DNA of 64,000 nucleotides, from assembly GCA_026994195.1 (NCBI GenBank), contig JALWRH010000050.1:1-64000 (forward strand), given 5' to 3'. The notes beneath the pieces were generated by a model, which ran no database searches, was not told the origin of the DNA, and saw only the letters and a program-made list of their open reading frames with translations. The stretch is from Sedimenticola sp. (GTDB lineage Bacteria > Pseudomonadota > Gammaproteobacteria > Chromatiales > Chromatiaceae). The translations under genes and the position numbers were made by a program. This document shows, in pieces, positions 50,436-61,452 of the stretch (positions are counted from its first letter, which is position 1; each line of letters opens with the position of its first letter).

Positions 50436-51617
50436 TTATGTGACTCTTGCAGCCAACAATCGTTCCGCTGTCTTGCGGGCCAGGGCATCCGCCTGCAGCA
50501 ATATCTCCAGGCTGTCCGCCCCTTGCCCCCGCAGACTGTCCATGGTCTGCTCGATGACACGGGGGATGTCGCCAAAGCCCAGGCGCCCATCGAGAAATGC
50601 CGCTACAGCCACTTCGTTGGCGGCATTAAGAATAGCAGGCATGCTGCCCCCTTCCTCGATGGCGCGGAAAGCCAGACCCAGACAGGGAAAACGCTTCAGA
50701 TCCGGCTTTTCAAAATCCAGCCGGGCCACATCGAACAGATCCAGGCTGGCCACTCCGGAGTCGATGCGCTCCGGCCAGGCCAGGGCATGGGCGATGGGAG
50801 TGCGCATATCAGGATTGCCCAATTGCGCCAGCACCGAACCGTCCACGTATTCCACCATGGAATGAATCACGCTCTGGGGATGGATGACCACCTGTATCCG
50901 CTCGGGGGCGGCGCCAAACAGCCAGTGCGCCTCGATGACTTCCAGGCCCTTGTTCATCATGGTGGCCGAATCCACGGAAATCTTGCGCCCCATGTCCCAG
51001 TTGGGATGAGCACAAGCCTGCTCCGGCGTTACCGAGGCCAGTTCCTCCACCGGCGTGGTGCGGAACGGACCGCCTGAAGCCGTGAGCAGTATGCGCCGCA
51101 CGCCTTTGCCATCCAGCCCCTGTTCATAACCCTCGGGCATGCACTGGAATACGGCGTTGTGTTCGCTATCAATGGGCAGGACGGTCACTCCATGACGGCG
51201 CACCGCGTCCATGAACAGGCCGCCCGCCACCACCAGGGCCTCCTTGTTCGCCAGCAGGATGCGCTTGCCGGCCTCTACCGCCGCCAGCACCGGCACCAAC
51301 CCGGCAGCGCCCACAATGGCTGCCATCACCTGTCCAGCCGCTTCATGGGTGGCCACAGCCTTCAGACCTTCGACACCGGAAACCACGGTGATTTCCGGCG
51401 CTTCTGCGGCCAGCAGGTCAGCCAGCGCTTCAGCGCTGGCATGATCCGCCATGGCCACCAGGGAAGGACGATGAGCCAAGCACTGCCTGCGCATACCTTC
51501 CACATCAGAATTGGCGCTCATGGCAACCACCCGGTATCGATCCGGATGACGCGCCAGCACATCCAGCGTGCTCTTGCCGATAGAACCCGTGGAACCCAGT
51601 ATGCTGACGCCGATCAC
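50436..51617 (-). CDS. dxr: 1-deoxy-D-xylulose-5-phosphate reductoisomerase
   Basis: [55 protein letters not shown]. Confidence 0.96.
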   Translation of the reverse strand: MIGVSILGSTGSIGKSTLDVLARHPDRYRVVAMSANSDVEGMRRQCLAHRPSLVAMADHASAEALADLLAAEAPEITVVSGVEGLKAVATHEAAGQVMAAIVGAAGLVPVLAAVEAGKRILLANKEALVVAGGLFMDAVRRHGVTVLPIDSEHNAVFQCMPEGYEQGLDGKGVRRILLTASGGPFRTTPVEELASVTPEQACAHPNWDMGRKISVDSATMMNKGLEVIEAHWLFGAAPERIQVVIHPQSVIHSMVEYVDGSVLAQLGNPDMRTPIAHALAWPERIDSGVASLDLFDVARLDFEKPDLKRFPCLGLAFRAIEEGGSMPAILNAANEVAVAAFLDGRLGFGDIPRVIEQTMDSLRGQGADSLEILLQADALARKTAERLLAARVT

Positions 51618-52435
51618 AGGGCCACTCCAGCGGACATCAGGCCAGCCACGAACCAGGGGCCTGCGGCAATCTGGCTATCGATACGGTCCAGGATGCCGCC
51701 ATGGCCCGGCAGTATGTTGCCACTGTCCTTCATGCCCCGTTCACGCTTGAGTACGCTTTCCCACAGGTCCCCCCCCACGGAAACCAGCACGGTGCTGATA
51801 CAAAGCAGCACCAGCTTCCACCAGGGAATGGGCAGCCATTGCAACCCTGCCAGCACCAGGGCGCCCAGCAGGCCTCCGGCCAATGCGCCCAGCACACCTT
51901 CGATGGTCTTGCCCGGGCTGATATGCGGTGCCAGTTTATGCCGGCCAAACTTCCTGCCGGTGAAATACGCCCCGGAATCCGCCACCCAGATCAGCAGCAG
52001 GAAGAACATCATGAGTTGCGGTCCAGGTCCGGCCATATCATGCAGGCGCACCAGAGCCACCCAGACACCGGACAAGGCGACCAGCCCGGTCAGCAGAAAC
52101 AGTGGACGGAGGCTGTTTTTCTGCCGGGGAACAATGATTCCTGAGAGCAGCAACAGCAGATTGATCAGCCAACCGGCAGCCAGCAGCTGAACCAGGCTCA
52201 TGATCCACGTGCTGTGTCTCACCTCATAGACCAACACCAGGATGCCCATGGTGGCAACCACCAGCGCCAGCCGCTGCCAAGTCTTGCCAAAGCCACAGAG
52301 ATTGGCCAATTCCCACACAGCGCCCAGCACGACGAAGCCCAGAGCCAGGGCGAACCAGGCATTGGGCAGGCCAAGGACTCCCCAAAATACCAGAGGCACC
52401 AGCAGCAGCGCCGTGATCAGGCGGGTCTTCAACAT
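51614..52435 (-). CDS. cdsA: Phosphatidate cytidylyltransferase
   Basis: [72 protein letters not shown]. Confidence 0.95.
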   Translation of the reverse strand: MLKTRLITALLLVPLVFWGVLGLPNAWFALALGFVVLGAVWELANLCGFGKTWQRLALVVATMGILVLVYEVRHSTWIMSLVQLLAAGWLINLLLLLSGIIVPRQKNSLRPLFLLTGLVALSGVWVALVRLHDMAGPGPQLMMFFLLLIWVADSGAYFTGRKFGRHKLAPHISPGKTIEGVLGALAGGLLGALVLAGLQWLPIPWWKLVLLCISTVLVSVGGDLWESVLKRERGMKDSGNILPGHGGILDRIDSQIAAGPWFVAGLMSAGVAL

Positions 52436-53175
52436 TTCTCTTCCACCTGTTCAGCAATTTTCCCAAAGCGGCGCTGGCGTCCCGCATAGTCGGTGAAGGC
52501 CTGGAGCAGCTCTTGCTCGCCAAAATCCGGCCACAGGGTGTCGCAGAACCACAGTTCCGTATAGGCGCATTGCCAAAGCAGGAAATTGCTGATGCGCATT
52601 TCACCACCGGTGCGGATGAAAAGGTCGGGATCAGGAACATCTGCAAAAGACAGGCAGGCCGCCAGGGCGTCTTCCGTTACCTGTTCCGGCTGAAGCTCCC
52701 CCCTGGCCACCCGGGGGGCGATCCGGCGCGCGGCCTGGGTGATGTCCCAGCGCCCGCCGTAGTTGGCGGCTATCTGCAACAACAGGCCGTCATTTTCCGC
52801 CGTCAGGCGTTCACTTTCCTGAATGAGTTTTTGCAGTTTGTCGGAAAAGGCGCTGATATCACCAATGACGCGCAAACGCACATTGCGCTTTTTCAGGCGC
52901 CGCACTTCGCGGCTCAGGGCGGAGAAGAACAGCTCCATGAGCATCTTCACTTCTGTTTTGGGACGCCGCCAGTTTTCACTGGAAAAGGCGAACAGGGTCA
53001 GGGTGCGCACCCCCTGCTGACCACAGATCTCCATGACCTGGCGAACGGTTTCCACCCCCGCCCGATGCCCGGCATGACGGGGCTTGCCCCGATTCTGCGC
53101 CCAGCGCCCGTTGCCATCCATGATAATCGCCACATGTTCGGGAACTTTATCCCTGGATGGTACTTTGGATGGCAT
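52429..53175 (-). CDS. uppS: Undecaprenyl diphosphate synthase
   Basis: PEHVAIIMDGNGRWAQNRGKPRHAGHRAG, FSSENWRRP, PDLFIRTGGEMRISNFLLWQCAYTELWF. Confidence 0.96.
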   Translation of the reverse strand: MPSKVPSRDKVPEHVAIIMDGNGRWAQNRGKPRHAGHRAGVETVRQVMEICGQQGVRTLTLFAFSSENWRRPKTEVKMLMELFFSALSREVRRLKKRNVRLRVIGDISAFSDKLQKLIQESERLTAENDGLLLQIAANYGGRWDITQAARRIAPRVARGELQPEQVTEDALAACLSFADVPDPDLFIRTGGEMRISNFLLWQCAYTELWFCDTLWPDFGEQELLQAFTDYAGRQRRFGKIAEQVEEKC

Positions 53176-53456
53176 GTTCCGAAGAGCCTTTTCTCAAGCC
53201 GGGAGGAAACCGATGGCATCCGCCACCTGAATCCGCGGGTTCACAGGGAATGCTGCGGGCAGGATACTGTTTTGGCCAACGGGGCAGAAAACCGCGGCCG
53301 CACCATCAGGTCTGGTGGCAAGTCTTGCACGAACGGACAAAGTACATGCCTGTGCGAGGCACCCTGACAACCTTGGGGAGACAGGTGCCCGGTTGGAAAA
53401 TCCGGCACGGCTATCCGATATATCATGTGTGAGAGGCAGCTGCATGAAAGGAGGGG

Positions 53457-54014
53457 CTAGACCGCCATCAAGTCTTTTTCCTTGGCCTCCAGCAGTTCAT
53501 CAATCTCCTTCACATGCTGGTCAGTGAGCTTTTGGATGATCTCATGTCCCCGGCGCTCATCATCTTCGGTAATGAGCTTTTCCTTTACCATGTCTTTGAG
53601 ATCTCCATTGGCATCACGGCGGATATTGCGCACGGCAACCTTGGCCTGCTCACCTTCCTGGCGCACCACCCGGGTCAGATCCCGGCGGCGTTCTTCCGTG
53701 AGGGGCGGCATGGGCACGCGGATGACTGTTCCCGCCGTGTTGGGATTCAAACCCAGATCCGACTCCATGATGGCTTTTTCCACGGCCTTGACCATGGACT
53801 GTTCGAAAGGCTGGATGGCCAGGGTGCGGGCATCTTCCACATTGATATTCGCCACCTGTTTCAAAGGCGTGTCCGCACCGTAGTAGGACACACTGAGATG
53901 ATCCAGCAAACTTGGGTGAGCGCGACCGGTGCGGACTTTCGCCAGGGAATCCTGCAGCGCCTTGACGGTCTTGTCCATACGCTCGGCAGCGTCCTTTTTA
54001 ATATCGTCTATCAT
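53457..54014 (-). CDS. frr: Ribosome recycling factor
   Basis: 185 aa; [36 protein letters not shown]. Confidence 0.97.
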   Translation of the reverse strand: MIDDIKKDAAERMDKTVKALQDSLAKVRTGRAHPSLLDHLSVSYYGADTPLKQVANINVEDARTLAIQPFEQSMVKAVEKAIMESDLGLNPNTAGTVIRVPMPPLTEERRRDLTRVVRQEGEQAKVAVRNIRRDANGDLKDMVKEKLITEDDERRGHEIIQKLTDQHVKEIDELLEAKEKDLMAV

Positions 54015-54745
54015 GCTTGTTCTCCGGTGCTAACCAGTGTTCCAATGTCCTCTCCCGCAAGCAGGCGGGCCAGTGCGCCTTCCTGGTTGATGTTCATCAC
54101 CCGCAGGGGCATGTCGTGATCCCGGCACAGGATCAGGGCAGTGGCATCCATGACACCCAGTTTGTCCGCCAGAGCCTTGTCATAGCTCAGGCGGGAATAG
54201 AATACAGCTGTGTTATCCCGCATGGGATCAGCAGAATAGACCCCATCCACCTTGGTGGCCTTGATGAGCAGATCCGCCTTGATCTCGATGGCGCGCAGGC
54301 TGGCCGCCGAGTCAGTAGTAAAGAAAGGACTGCCGGTGCCGGCGGAAAGAATCACCACCCTGCCCTTGTCCAGATGTTCCAGGGCGCGGTAACGGGCATA
54401 GGGCTCACAGACCTGGTTCATATCCAGGGAGGAAAATACCCGGGCATCCACGCCTTTCTTGCGCAGGGCATCCCCCATGGCCAGGGAATTGATCACCGTG
54501 GCCAGCATACCCATGTGATCACCGGTCACCCGGTCCATGCCGCCTCCCGCCAGGCCGGCGCCACGGAAAATATTGCCACCGCCAATCACCAGGGCCAGTT
54601 CATGTCCCCGGGAAGCCAGATCCGCGATCTCCCCGGCAGTGCGTTCCAGGACATCCGGATCGATACCAAAATCTCCGCCGCCCATGAGGGCCTCGCCACT
54701 GAGTTTCAGCAGCACCCTGCGGTACACTAGCTCTCCATCTGGCAT
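54011..54745 (-). CDS. pyrH: UMP kinase
   Basis: [44 protein letters not shown]. Confidence 0.96.
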   Translation of the reverse strand: MPDGELVYRRVLLKLSGEALMGGGDFGIDPDVLERTAGEIADLASRGHELALVIGGGNIFRGAGLAGGGMDRVTGDHMGMLATVINSLAMGDALRKKGVDARVFSSLDMNQVCEPYARYRALEHLDKGRVVILSAGTGSPFFTTDSAASLRAIEIKADLLIKATKVDGVYSADPMRDNTAVFYSRLSYDKALADKLGVMDATALILCRDHDMPLRVMNINQEGALARLLAGEDIGTLVSTGEQA

Positions 54746-54851
54746 ACTTTATCGAACTCCCGTTGGGTTGTGAGGGATCAACTGGACACGAATAGTATCA
54801 ACAGCGATTCGCCTTGTGTAGCAAAATCCTCCGGTTTCCCAGGCGACAGGC

Positions 54852-54888
54852 ATAAAAATGGCGCGGACAGTCGGCTGCCCGCGCCATT
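54852..54888 (-). terminator. Rho-independent terminator downstream of tsf
   Basis: Minus strand ATGGCGCGG-gcagccgactgt-CCGCGCCAT-TTTTATG: 9-bp GC-rich stem plus U-tract. Confidence 0.85.
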
Positions 54889-54922
54889 CTTGCCTTTAAC
54901 AAGCCAACTGGCTCCGGAGGTC

Positions 54923-55807
54923 TTACTGACCACGCATTTGCGCAGCCACTTCCTCGGCAAAGTTTTCCTGCTTCTTCTCGATGCCTTCACCCACTTCAAA
55001 GCGCACAAACTGGTTGACGCTGGCATCCTTGCTCTTGAGCAGTTTGCCGACAGTGGTGTCCGGGTCCTTGACGAAAGGCTGACCGGTGAGGGTCACTTCA
55101 GACAGATACTTGCGCAAACGGCCTTCCACCATCTTTTCGACGATGTTGTCCGGTTTGCCGCTCTCCTTGGCCTGGGCTTCGATGATCTCCTTCTCCTTGG
55201 CCAGCAGTTCCTCAGGAACGTCCTTCTCTTCCACGCACACGGGGTTGCTTGCAGCAATGTGCATGGCCAGATCCCGGCCCAGTTCCTCATCACCACCAGC
55301 CAGGTCCACCAGGACGCCAATGCGCACGCCATGTCGATAGCTGGCGATCTGGCCATCGGTATCCATGCGCACGAAACGGCGCACGCTCATGTTCTCGCCA
55401 ATCTTGGAGACCAGCGCCTGACGGGCCTCTTCGACTGTTGTCTCCTCGCCTTCGTGCAAAGGCAGGGCGTTCAGGGCATCAACATCGGCGACATCGCTGT
55501 CCAGAACACGGCCTACGACCGCATTGGCGAAGGACAGGAAGTTATCATCCTTGGCCACGAAATCGGTTTCACAGTTGACTTCGGCCATAGCGACTTTCTT
55601 GCCGTCGTCACTGGCCTGGATCACGATCACGCCTTCGGCGGCGATACGGCCGGCCTTTTTGGCGGCTTTCGCCTGACCGGATTTGCGCATATTCTCGATG
55701 GCCTGTTCAATATCACCATCAGTTTCGACCAGTGCTTTCTTGCATTCCATCATGCCGGCGCCAGTGCGCTCGCGCAGTTCTTTTACCAAAGCTGCTGTAA
55801 TTGCCAT
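54923..55807 (-). CDS. tsf: Elongation factor Ts
   Basis: [59 protein letters not shown]. Confidence 0.97.
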   Translation of the reverse strand: MAITAALVKELRERTGAGMMECKKALVETDGDIEQAIENMRKSGQAKAAKKAGRIAAEGVIVIQASDDGKKVAMAEVNCETDFVAKDDNFLSFANAVVGRVLDSDVADVDALNALPLHEGEETTVEEARQALVSKIGENMSVRRFVRMDTDGQIASYRHGVRIGVLVDLAGGDEELGRDLAMHIAASNPVCVEEKDVPEELLAKEKEIIEAQAKESGKPDNIVEKMVEGRLRKYLSEVTLTGQPFVKDPDTTVGKLLKSKDASVNQFVRFEVGEGIEKKQENFAEEVAAQMRGQ

Positions 55808-55912
55808 GGTGTTCCTCGCTTGTGTGTTTCATGCAAACGGTAGCCGTTTGCCAATAAATACAACGCCCCTGCCCCGCATGCGCCGGACAGGGGAATTCTC
55901 TGTTATCCGGAA

Positions 55913-56653
55913 TCAGCCTTCGGCGGCTTCTTCTGCCGGAGCCTCTTCAGCAACGACGGCTTGGGCCGCCACGGCACGTCCTTCCAGGATCGCAGCGGAT
56001 GCGCCCTGCACATACAGCTGGATGGCGCGGATGGCGTCATCGTTGCCGGGAATAACGTAATCAACCAGCTCTGGGTCGTTGTTGGTGTCCACGACACCGA
56101 TGACAGGAATACCCAGTTTGCGCGCTTCAGCAACGGCAATATCCTCATGGCCGGTGTCCACCACGAACATGGCATCGGGAATACCGCGCATGTTCTTGAT
56201 ACCGCCCACGCTGCGCTCCAGCTTTTCCTGCTGACGCTTGAGACCCAGGGCTTCCTTCTTGTTGAATTTCTGTTCCATGGAACCGTCAGCGGCCATGGCC
56301 TCCAGTTCCTTGAGCTTGTTGATGGACAGCTTGATTGTCTTGTAGTTGGTCAGCATGCCGCCCAGCCAGCGATGGTTGACGTAGGGCATACCGCAACGCT
56401 CTGCCTCTTCCTTGATCACGCTGCTTGCCGCACGCTTGGTGCCCACGAACAGCACCCGACCGCCATTGGAGGCCAGTTTGCCGATAAAGTTCATGGCATC
56501 GTTGAACAGGGGAAGGGTCTTTTCCAGGTTGATGATATGGATCTTGTTACGCTGACCGAAGATGTAGGGAGCCATCTTCGGGTTCCAATAGCGGGTCTGG
56601 TGACCAAAGTGTACGCCTGCTTCCAGCATTTGGCGCATGGATACATTACTCAT
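55913..56653 (-). CDS. rpsB: 30S ribosomal protein S2
   Basis: [46 protein letters not shown]. Confidence 0.97.
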   Translation of the reverse strand: MSNVSMRQMLEAGVHFGHQTRYWNPKMAPYIFGQRNKIHIINLEKTLPLFNDAMNFIGKLASNGGRVLFVGTKRAASSVIKEEAERCGMPYVNHRWLGGMLTNYKTIKLSINKLKELEAMAADGSMEQKFNKKEALGLKRQQEKLERSVGGIKNMRGIPDAMFVVDTGHEDIAVAEARKLGIPVIGVVDTNNDPELVDYVIPGNDDAIRAIQLYVQGASAAILEGRAVAAQAVVAEEAPAEEAAEG

Positions 56654-56792
56654 GTTTATACCTTCAATTGTAAGGGTTAAGCCTCCGCAACCTCTGGCAC
56701 ACCAATTACCTGGATTCAGAGTAGAATGCAGGCAACACCCATGATGCGCGTCATACCGGGATTGCGTGTGTATTTGCCGTTTGGCGGCGCGT

Positions 56793-56821
56793 TTTATACC
56801 ATACCCGGCTCAATTCAACAA
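56793..56821 (-). promoter_or_regulatory. Candidate sigma70 promoter for rpsB-tsf
   Basis: Minus strand TTGTTG-17 bp-TATAAA, leaving a leader of roughly 130-140 nt before the rpsB ATG. Confidence 0.55.
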
Positions 56822-56852
56822 TACCGGGCCATCCGCCCTACTCAGGTACCCC

Positions 56853-57623
56853 ATGTCCATCATCATCAAAACGCCCGAAGAAATCGAAAAAATGCGCGTT
56901 GCGGGACGCCTGGCGGCGGAAGTGCTGGAAATGATCGAGCCTCATGTGCAGGCCGGTATCAGCACGGATGAGCTGGATCGCATCTGCCACGATTACATCG
57001 TGAACGAGCAGAAGGCCATTCCCGCCCCCCTCAATTACCACGGTTTTCCCAAGTCCATCTGCACTTCGGTGAATCACCAGGTCTGTCACGGCATTCCCGG
57101 TGACAAGGTGCTGAAAAACGGCGACATCGTCAACATCGATATCACCGTGATCAAGGACGGCTGGCATGGCGACACCAGCAAGATGTTCTGCATAGGCAAA
57201 CCCAGCGTGTTGGCCAGGCGCCTGTGTGACATCACGCAACAGGCCATGTGGAAAGGCATCGAAGTGGTTCGCCCGGGCGCCCATTTTGGCGATATCGGCC
57301 ATGCCATCCAGCGCTTTGTCGAAGCCAATCACTATTCCGTAGTGCGGGAATACTGCGGCCATGGCATCGGCATGGGTTTCCACGAAGAACCTCAGGTTCT
57401 GCACTTTGGCAAGAAAGGCAGCGGCGTGGAGATTCAGGCGGGCATGATCTTCACCATCGAGCCTATGGTCAATGCCGGCAGGAAAGACGTGAAGCAACTG
57501 GGTGATGGCTGGACCGTGGTCACCCGGGACCGCAAGCTGTCCGCCCAGTGGGAGCACACCATACTGGTCACGGACGAGGGCTATGAAGTACTCACCCTGC
57601 GCAAGGAAGAGCTGAACCACTGA
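56853..57623 (+). CDS. map: Type I methionine aminopeptidase
   Basis: MSIIIKTPEEIEKMRVAGRLAAEVLEMI, NGDIVNIDITVIKDGWHGDTSKMF, GHGIGMGFHEEPQVLHFG. Confidence 0.96.
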   Translation: MSIIIKTPEEIEKMRVAGRLAAEVLEMIEPHVQAGISTDELDRICHDYIVNEQKAIPAPLNYHGFPKSICTSVNHQVCHGIPGDKVLKNGDIVNIDITVIKDGWHGDTSKMFCIGKPSVLARRLCDITQQAMWKGIEVVRPGAHFGDIGHAIQRFVEANHYSVVREYCGHGIGMGFHEEPQVLHFGKKGSGVEIQAGMIFTIEPMVNAGRKDVKQLGDGWTVVTRDRKLSAQWEHTILVTDEGYEVLTLRKEELNH

Positions 57624-57624
57624 C

Positions 57625-60249
57625 ATGCCTCTTTCCCTGATCCCCGACCTGGATGCGCAACTGGCCGCATCCGGCACGCCCCTGGAAGACTTTCGCCAGA
57701 TCATCAAGGCAAGCAAGGCGCATTTGGCCGAACGCTTCGCCGCCGGTGACGATGTGGAAGAACTGGTGCATGCCCGTTCCCACTTCATCGACCAGGTACT
57801 GATCCGCGCCTGGCAACAGTTTCTGCAAGATAAAAATGCCGCACTGGTGGCCGTAGGCGGCTATGGACGCGGCGAGCTGCATCCAGCATCGGACGTGGAC
57901 GTGCTGATCCTGGTGGACCAGACTCCCCAGGGCCAGGTGGCTGAACAGCTGGAGCAGCTGATCACTTTCCTCTGGGATATCGGTCTGGAGGTCGGCCACA
58001 GCGTGCGTACCCTGGAGCAGTGCGTGGAAGCCGCCAAAAGCGATGTGACCATCGTCACCAATCTCATGGAATCCCGCTTTCTCGCTGGCGAGGAAAATCT
58101 GTTCCGGGATATGCGCCAAGCCACCGGGCCTGACCGCATCTGGCCCAGCAACGAGTTCTTTTCCGCCAAATGCGAAGAGCAGAAAGCCCGGCACGCCCGC
58201 TTTGGCGATACCGCCTACAATCTTGAGCCCAACATCAAGTCCAATCCCGGGGGGCTTCGCGACATCCAGATGATTGGCTGGGTGGTAAAGCGCCACTTCC
58301 GCGCCGAACGCCTTTCCGAACTGCTGCATCAGGGGTTTCTCACGGACGCCGAGTACCACGCCCTCAAGGCCGGGCAGAAACATTTGTGGAAGATCCGCTT
58401 CGCCCTGCACCTGCTCACCGGGCGTCATGAAGACCGCCTGCTGTTCGAACACCAGCGCGCCATTGCCCGCCAGTTTGGCTACTGCGACGAAGACAGCAAC
58501 CTGGCCGTGGAACAGTTCATGCAGGCTTATTACCGCACGGTGATGGAACTCAACCGTCTTAACGAGATGCTGCTGCAGCTGTTCCAGGAGGCCATCCTGT
58601 ATCAGAACCAGCCCTGCGACACGCTTAAGATCAACAATCGCTTCCAGTCCTGCAACGGCTACCTGGAAGTGAGCAACAACGCCATCTTCGTCCGCTATCC
58701 CATTGCCATCCTGGAACTGTTTCTCATCCTCCAGGAACATCCGGAACTGGAGGGCGTGCGCGCCAGCACCATCCGCCTGATCCGCGCCCATCTGCATCTC
58801 ATCGACGAACGCTACCGCAAGGACATCCGCGCCCGCAGCCTGTTTCTGGAGATTCTGCGCCAGCCCACGGGCATCACCAATGTCTTGCGGCGCATGCACC
58901 GCTATGGCGTGCTGGAAGCCTATATTCCCGCTTTTGCCAACATCACCGGGCGTATGCAATTCGATTTGTTCCATGTATACACCGTGGATGAACACACTCT
59001 GATGCTGCTGCGCAATCTGCGGCGTTTTTCCGTGGCGGAGTTCGAACACGAGTTCCCCTTGTGTTCCCGGGTTTTCCGCCAGCTCGCCAAGCCGGAGCTG
59101 TTGTACATCGCCGGACTGTTTCACGATATCGCCAAAGGGCGCGGCGGGGATCATGCGCAACAGGGGGCTGTGGATGCCCGGGAATTCTGTAAGCTGCATG
59201 ATCTCTCGGATTATGACGCCAACCTGGTGGCTTGGCTGGTGAGTAAGCATCTGCTCATGTCCGTCACCGCCCAGCGCAAGGATATCGAGGATCCCCTGGT
59301 GGTTCAGGAGTTCGCCGCCGAAGTGGGCGACCGTTCACGCCTGGATTATCTCTACCTGCTCACGGTGGCTGATATTCGCGCCACTAACCCCAAGCGCTGG
59401 ACATCCTGGAAAGCCTCCCTGCTGAACCGGCTCTACCACAGCACCCGCCAGGCCCTGTTGCGGGGACTGAAATCCCCCATGGGACAGGATGAACTCATTC
59501 AAGCCAAGCAGACCGAAGCGCGCCGCCTTCTTGCCAACCAGGGATTCGACCTGGAAAGCATCAATCAGCTGTGGAGCGCACTGTCGCTGGAATACTTCCT
59601 GCAGAACGATCCCGAGGAGATCGCCTGGCATGGCAGCATGGTTCTTTCTGCGAAAAACTTCGAAAAACCCTTGGTGGCGCTGCGCAAGTCCATTCCCCGG
59701 GGCTGCAATGAGATCTTCATCGTCCAAAAGGACCGCAGGAACCTGTTTGCCCAGTGCACAGCCCTGATCGACCAGCTGCATCTGAACATCCTCGAAGCGC
59801 GTATCAAGACCACGGATGACGGCATTGCCCTCAACAGTTTTTTTGTGCTGGAAGTGGACGGCAGCCATATTGCTGCCGGCCGGGCAGAAGAAATCCAACA
59901 GGCGCTGGAAACCGGACTCAGGAATTCACTGGACGGCATACCCCAGGCCCGTCCCCTGCCCCGGCGACTGCAGCAGTTCTCCAGCAAGAGTGAAATCAGC
60001 ATCACCCAGGACGAGGCCAATCAACACACCCTGCTGCGCATCAAGAGCATGGACAGGCCGGGCCTGCTCTCCCTTATTGCCTGGGTACTGGCGGAACAGA
60101 ACCTGCGCCTGCTCAGCGCCAAGGTCACCACTGTGGGTGCCCAGGCGGATGACGTGTTCACCATCACGGATGCCGGAGGCCGCGGACTGACGGATGATAC
60201 CAGGCTGAAAGAGCTGAAAAGTGCGCTTCTGGAGCGGCTGGACGCCTGA
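57625..60249 (+). CDS. glnD: Bifunctional [protein-PII] uridylyltransferase/uridylyl-removing enzyme
   Basis: 874 aa; GGYGRGELHPASDVDVLIL, HD motif GLFHDIAKGRGGDHA, two C-terminal ACT-like regions. Confidence 0.96.
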   Translation: MPLSLIPDLDAQLAASGTPLEDFRQIIKASKAHLAERFAAGDDVEELVHARSHFIDQVLIRAWQQFLQDKNAALVAVGGYGRGELHPASDVDVLILVDQTPQGQVAEQLEQLITFLWDIGLEVGHSVRTLEQCVEAAKSDVTIVTNLMESRFLAGEENLFRDMRQATGPDRIWPSNEFFSAKCEEQKARHARFGDTAYNLEPNIKSNPGGLRDIQMIGWVVKRHFRAERLSELLHQGFLTDAEYHALKAGQKHLWKIRFALHLLTGRHEDRLLFEHQRAIARQFGYCDEDSNLAVEQFMQAYYRTVMELNRLNEMLLQLFQEAILYQNQPCDTLKINNRFQSCNGYLEVSNNAIFVRYPIAILELFLILQEHPELEGVRASTIRLIRAHLHLIDERYRKDIRARSLFLEILRQPTGITNVLRRMHRYGVLEAYIPAFANITGRMQFDLFHVYTVDEHTLMLLRNLRRFSVAEFEHEFPLCSRVFRQLAKPELLYIAGLFHDIAKGRGGDHAQQGAVDAREFCKLHDLSDYDANLVAWLVSKHLLMSVTAQRKDIEDPLVVQEFAAEVGDRSRLDYLYLLTVADIRATNPKRWTSWKASLLNRLYHSTRQALLRGLKSPMGQDELIQAKQTEARRLLANQGFDLESINQLWSALSLEYFLQNDPEEIAWHGSMVLSAKNFEKPLVALRKSIPRGCNEIFIVQKDRRNLFAQCTALIDQLHLNILEARIKTTDDGIALNSFFVLEVDGSHIAAGRAEEIQQALETGLRNSLDGIPQARPLPRRLQQFSSKSEISITQDEANQHTLLRIKSMDRPGLLSLIAWVLAEQNLRLLSAKVTTVGAQADDVFTITDAGGRGLTDDTRLKELKSALLERLDA

Positions 60250-60291
60250 TCCGGGGTTCAAGACACAACCGGCGGTGCCCTGTTCATCCTC

Positions 60292-61002
60292 TTACGATGA
60301 GTGGGCAGGTCTGCCAACAGAAGAACGGGGCTTGGCGGCGACATTGTCGCGGATATACACCGGCAGAGCCGCTTCCGCAGATACCGTATTACCCTTCAGC
60401 AGTGCGGCCAGCCCCAGACTGGCCACATCCCGGGCATGAACGGGCTGCTCTGCCAGAACATGGGAACCGTCAATGCCGCTGGCGGCCGCCAGATCCCCGG
60501 CGTAGCTGGCCCAGCCACTGCCAGCGCCCCAGGCATGCTCTGCAGGTGCGGCTGGGACAGCCTTGGCTGGCCCCACCCGTTCCCCGCTCTCGCCAATACG
60601 CATCACACCATCATCCAGCTCACACCAGGCCCAGTAGATTTCTCCCATGCGGGCATCCAGAGCGCTGAGCACCCGAACCGCCCCTTGCTCCCGCAAGGCG
60701 GCCTGGGCCAGAGCCGCCAGGGTGGAAACCGGCACAACCGGCAGGTCAGCCCCCAGAGCCACGCCCTGGGCCACCCCGGTGGCGATGCGGATTCCGGTGA
60801 AAGAACCGGGACCTCGGCTGAAAGCCAGGCCATCCAGTGCCTGCACGCTGAGCTGTGCTTCGGCCAGCAGGGACTCCATCATGGGCAGGATCAGCTCGCT
60901 GTGACGGCGCGGCGCCAGTTCGAAGCGCCAACGCATCTCATCATCGACGCACAGGGCCACGGAGCAGCTGTCTTCGGTAGTATCCAGGGCAAGCAGTTTC
61001 AT
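60292..61002 (-). CDS. tsaB: tRNA t6A biosynthesis protein TsaB
   Basis: LLALDTTEDSCSVAL, RRHSELILPMMESLL, GPGSFTGIRIATGVAQGVALG. Confidence 0.94.
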   Translation of the reverse strand: MKLLALDTTEDSCSVALCVDDEMRWRFELAPRRHSELILPMMESLLAEAQLSVQALDGLAFSRGPGSFTGIRIATGVAQGVALGADLPVVPVSTLAALAQAALREQGAVRVLSALDARMGEIYWAWCELDDGVMRIGESGERVGPAKAVPAAPAEHAWGAGSGWASYAGDLAAASGIDGSHVLAEQPVHARDVASLGLAALLKGNTVSAEAALPVYIRDNVAAKPRSSVGRPAHSS

Positions 61003-61007
61003 GAATA

Positions 61008-61238
61008 TCAGGCGGTAAGCTTTCGGGAACGCTCCAGGGCTTCCTGTTCCGCATCGGACAGGCGGCGTTCCAGCTCGGTCTCCAGGGATTTGTAGACCTG
61101 TATCTCCGCCCGTTGATACACCGTTTCCGGTATCTGCCCGGCAAAGGTAATCAAGGCGTCACAAAAGGCCAGGTCAGCCTCCAGTTCGGAGATCTTGGCC
61201 TTGAAACGCGCGGGCAGTGGAATCTTTCTGGCTTCCAT
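61008..61238 (-). CDS. Small hypothetical protein (76 aa)
   Basis: MEARKIPLPARFKAKISELEADLAFCDALITFAGQIPETVYQRAEIQVYKSLETELERRL...; just upstream of tsaB. Confidence 0.6.
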   Translation of the reverse strand: MEARKIPLPARFKAKISELEADLAFCDALITFAGQIPETVYQRAEIQVYKSLETELERRLSDAEQEALERSRKLTA

Positions 61239-61391
61239 AAAATCTATTGGCGCAACCGCCGGGGCATCCGCATCAGTCGGGTTTCATCATACCGCAGTCC
61301 ATCCCACGATGTTCATACCAGGGGAACCACCGGTGCTATTTTACCGACCAGCAGCATACAATACCGTGAAAATACAACCAGTAGCTCCCTC

Positions 61392-61421
61392 CCCCGCTTG
61401 CGGGGGTGGGCTGGGGTGGGA
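61392..61421. repeat. Intergenic CCCCCGCTTGCGGGGG hairpin with an adjacent G-quadruplex-compatible run
   Basis: Perfect palindrome at 61392-61407; GGGGGTGGGCTGGGGTGGG at 61403-61421. Confidence 0.75.
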
Positions 61422-61452
61422 GCCAAGACTGGCGCCTTGAACCAGCCCGGCT

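Noticed and set aside
53194-53445. CXXCH-containing minus-strand peptide (VRSCKTCHQT*) in the frr-uppS spacer
   Set aside because: Short, interrupted by stops, no signal peptide; a single CXXCH is expected by chance.
55860-55912. Hairpin CCCCTGCCCCG...CGGACAGGGG between rpsB and tsf as a novel RNA
   Set aside because: A hairpin in the rpsB-tsf spacer is expected as an ordinary attenuator or processing structure.
57592-59250. 552-aa minus-strand ORF opposite glnD
   Set aside because: Antisense shadow of a confident glnD coding sequence.
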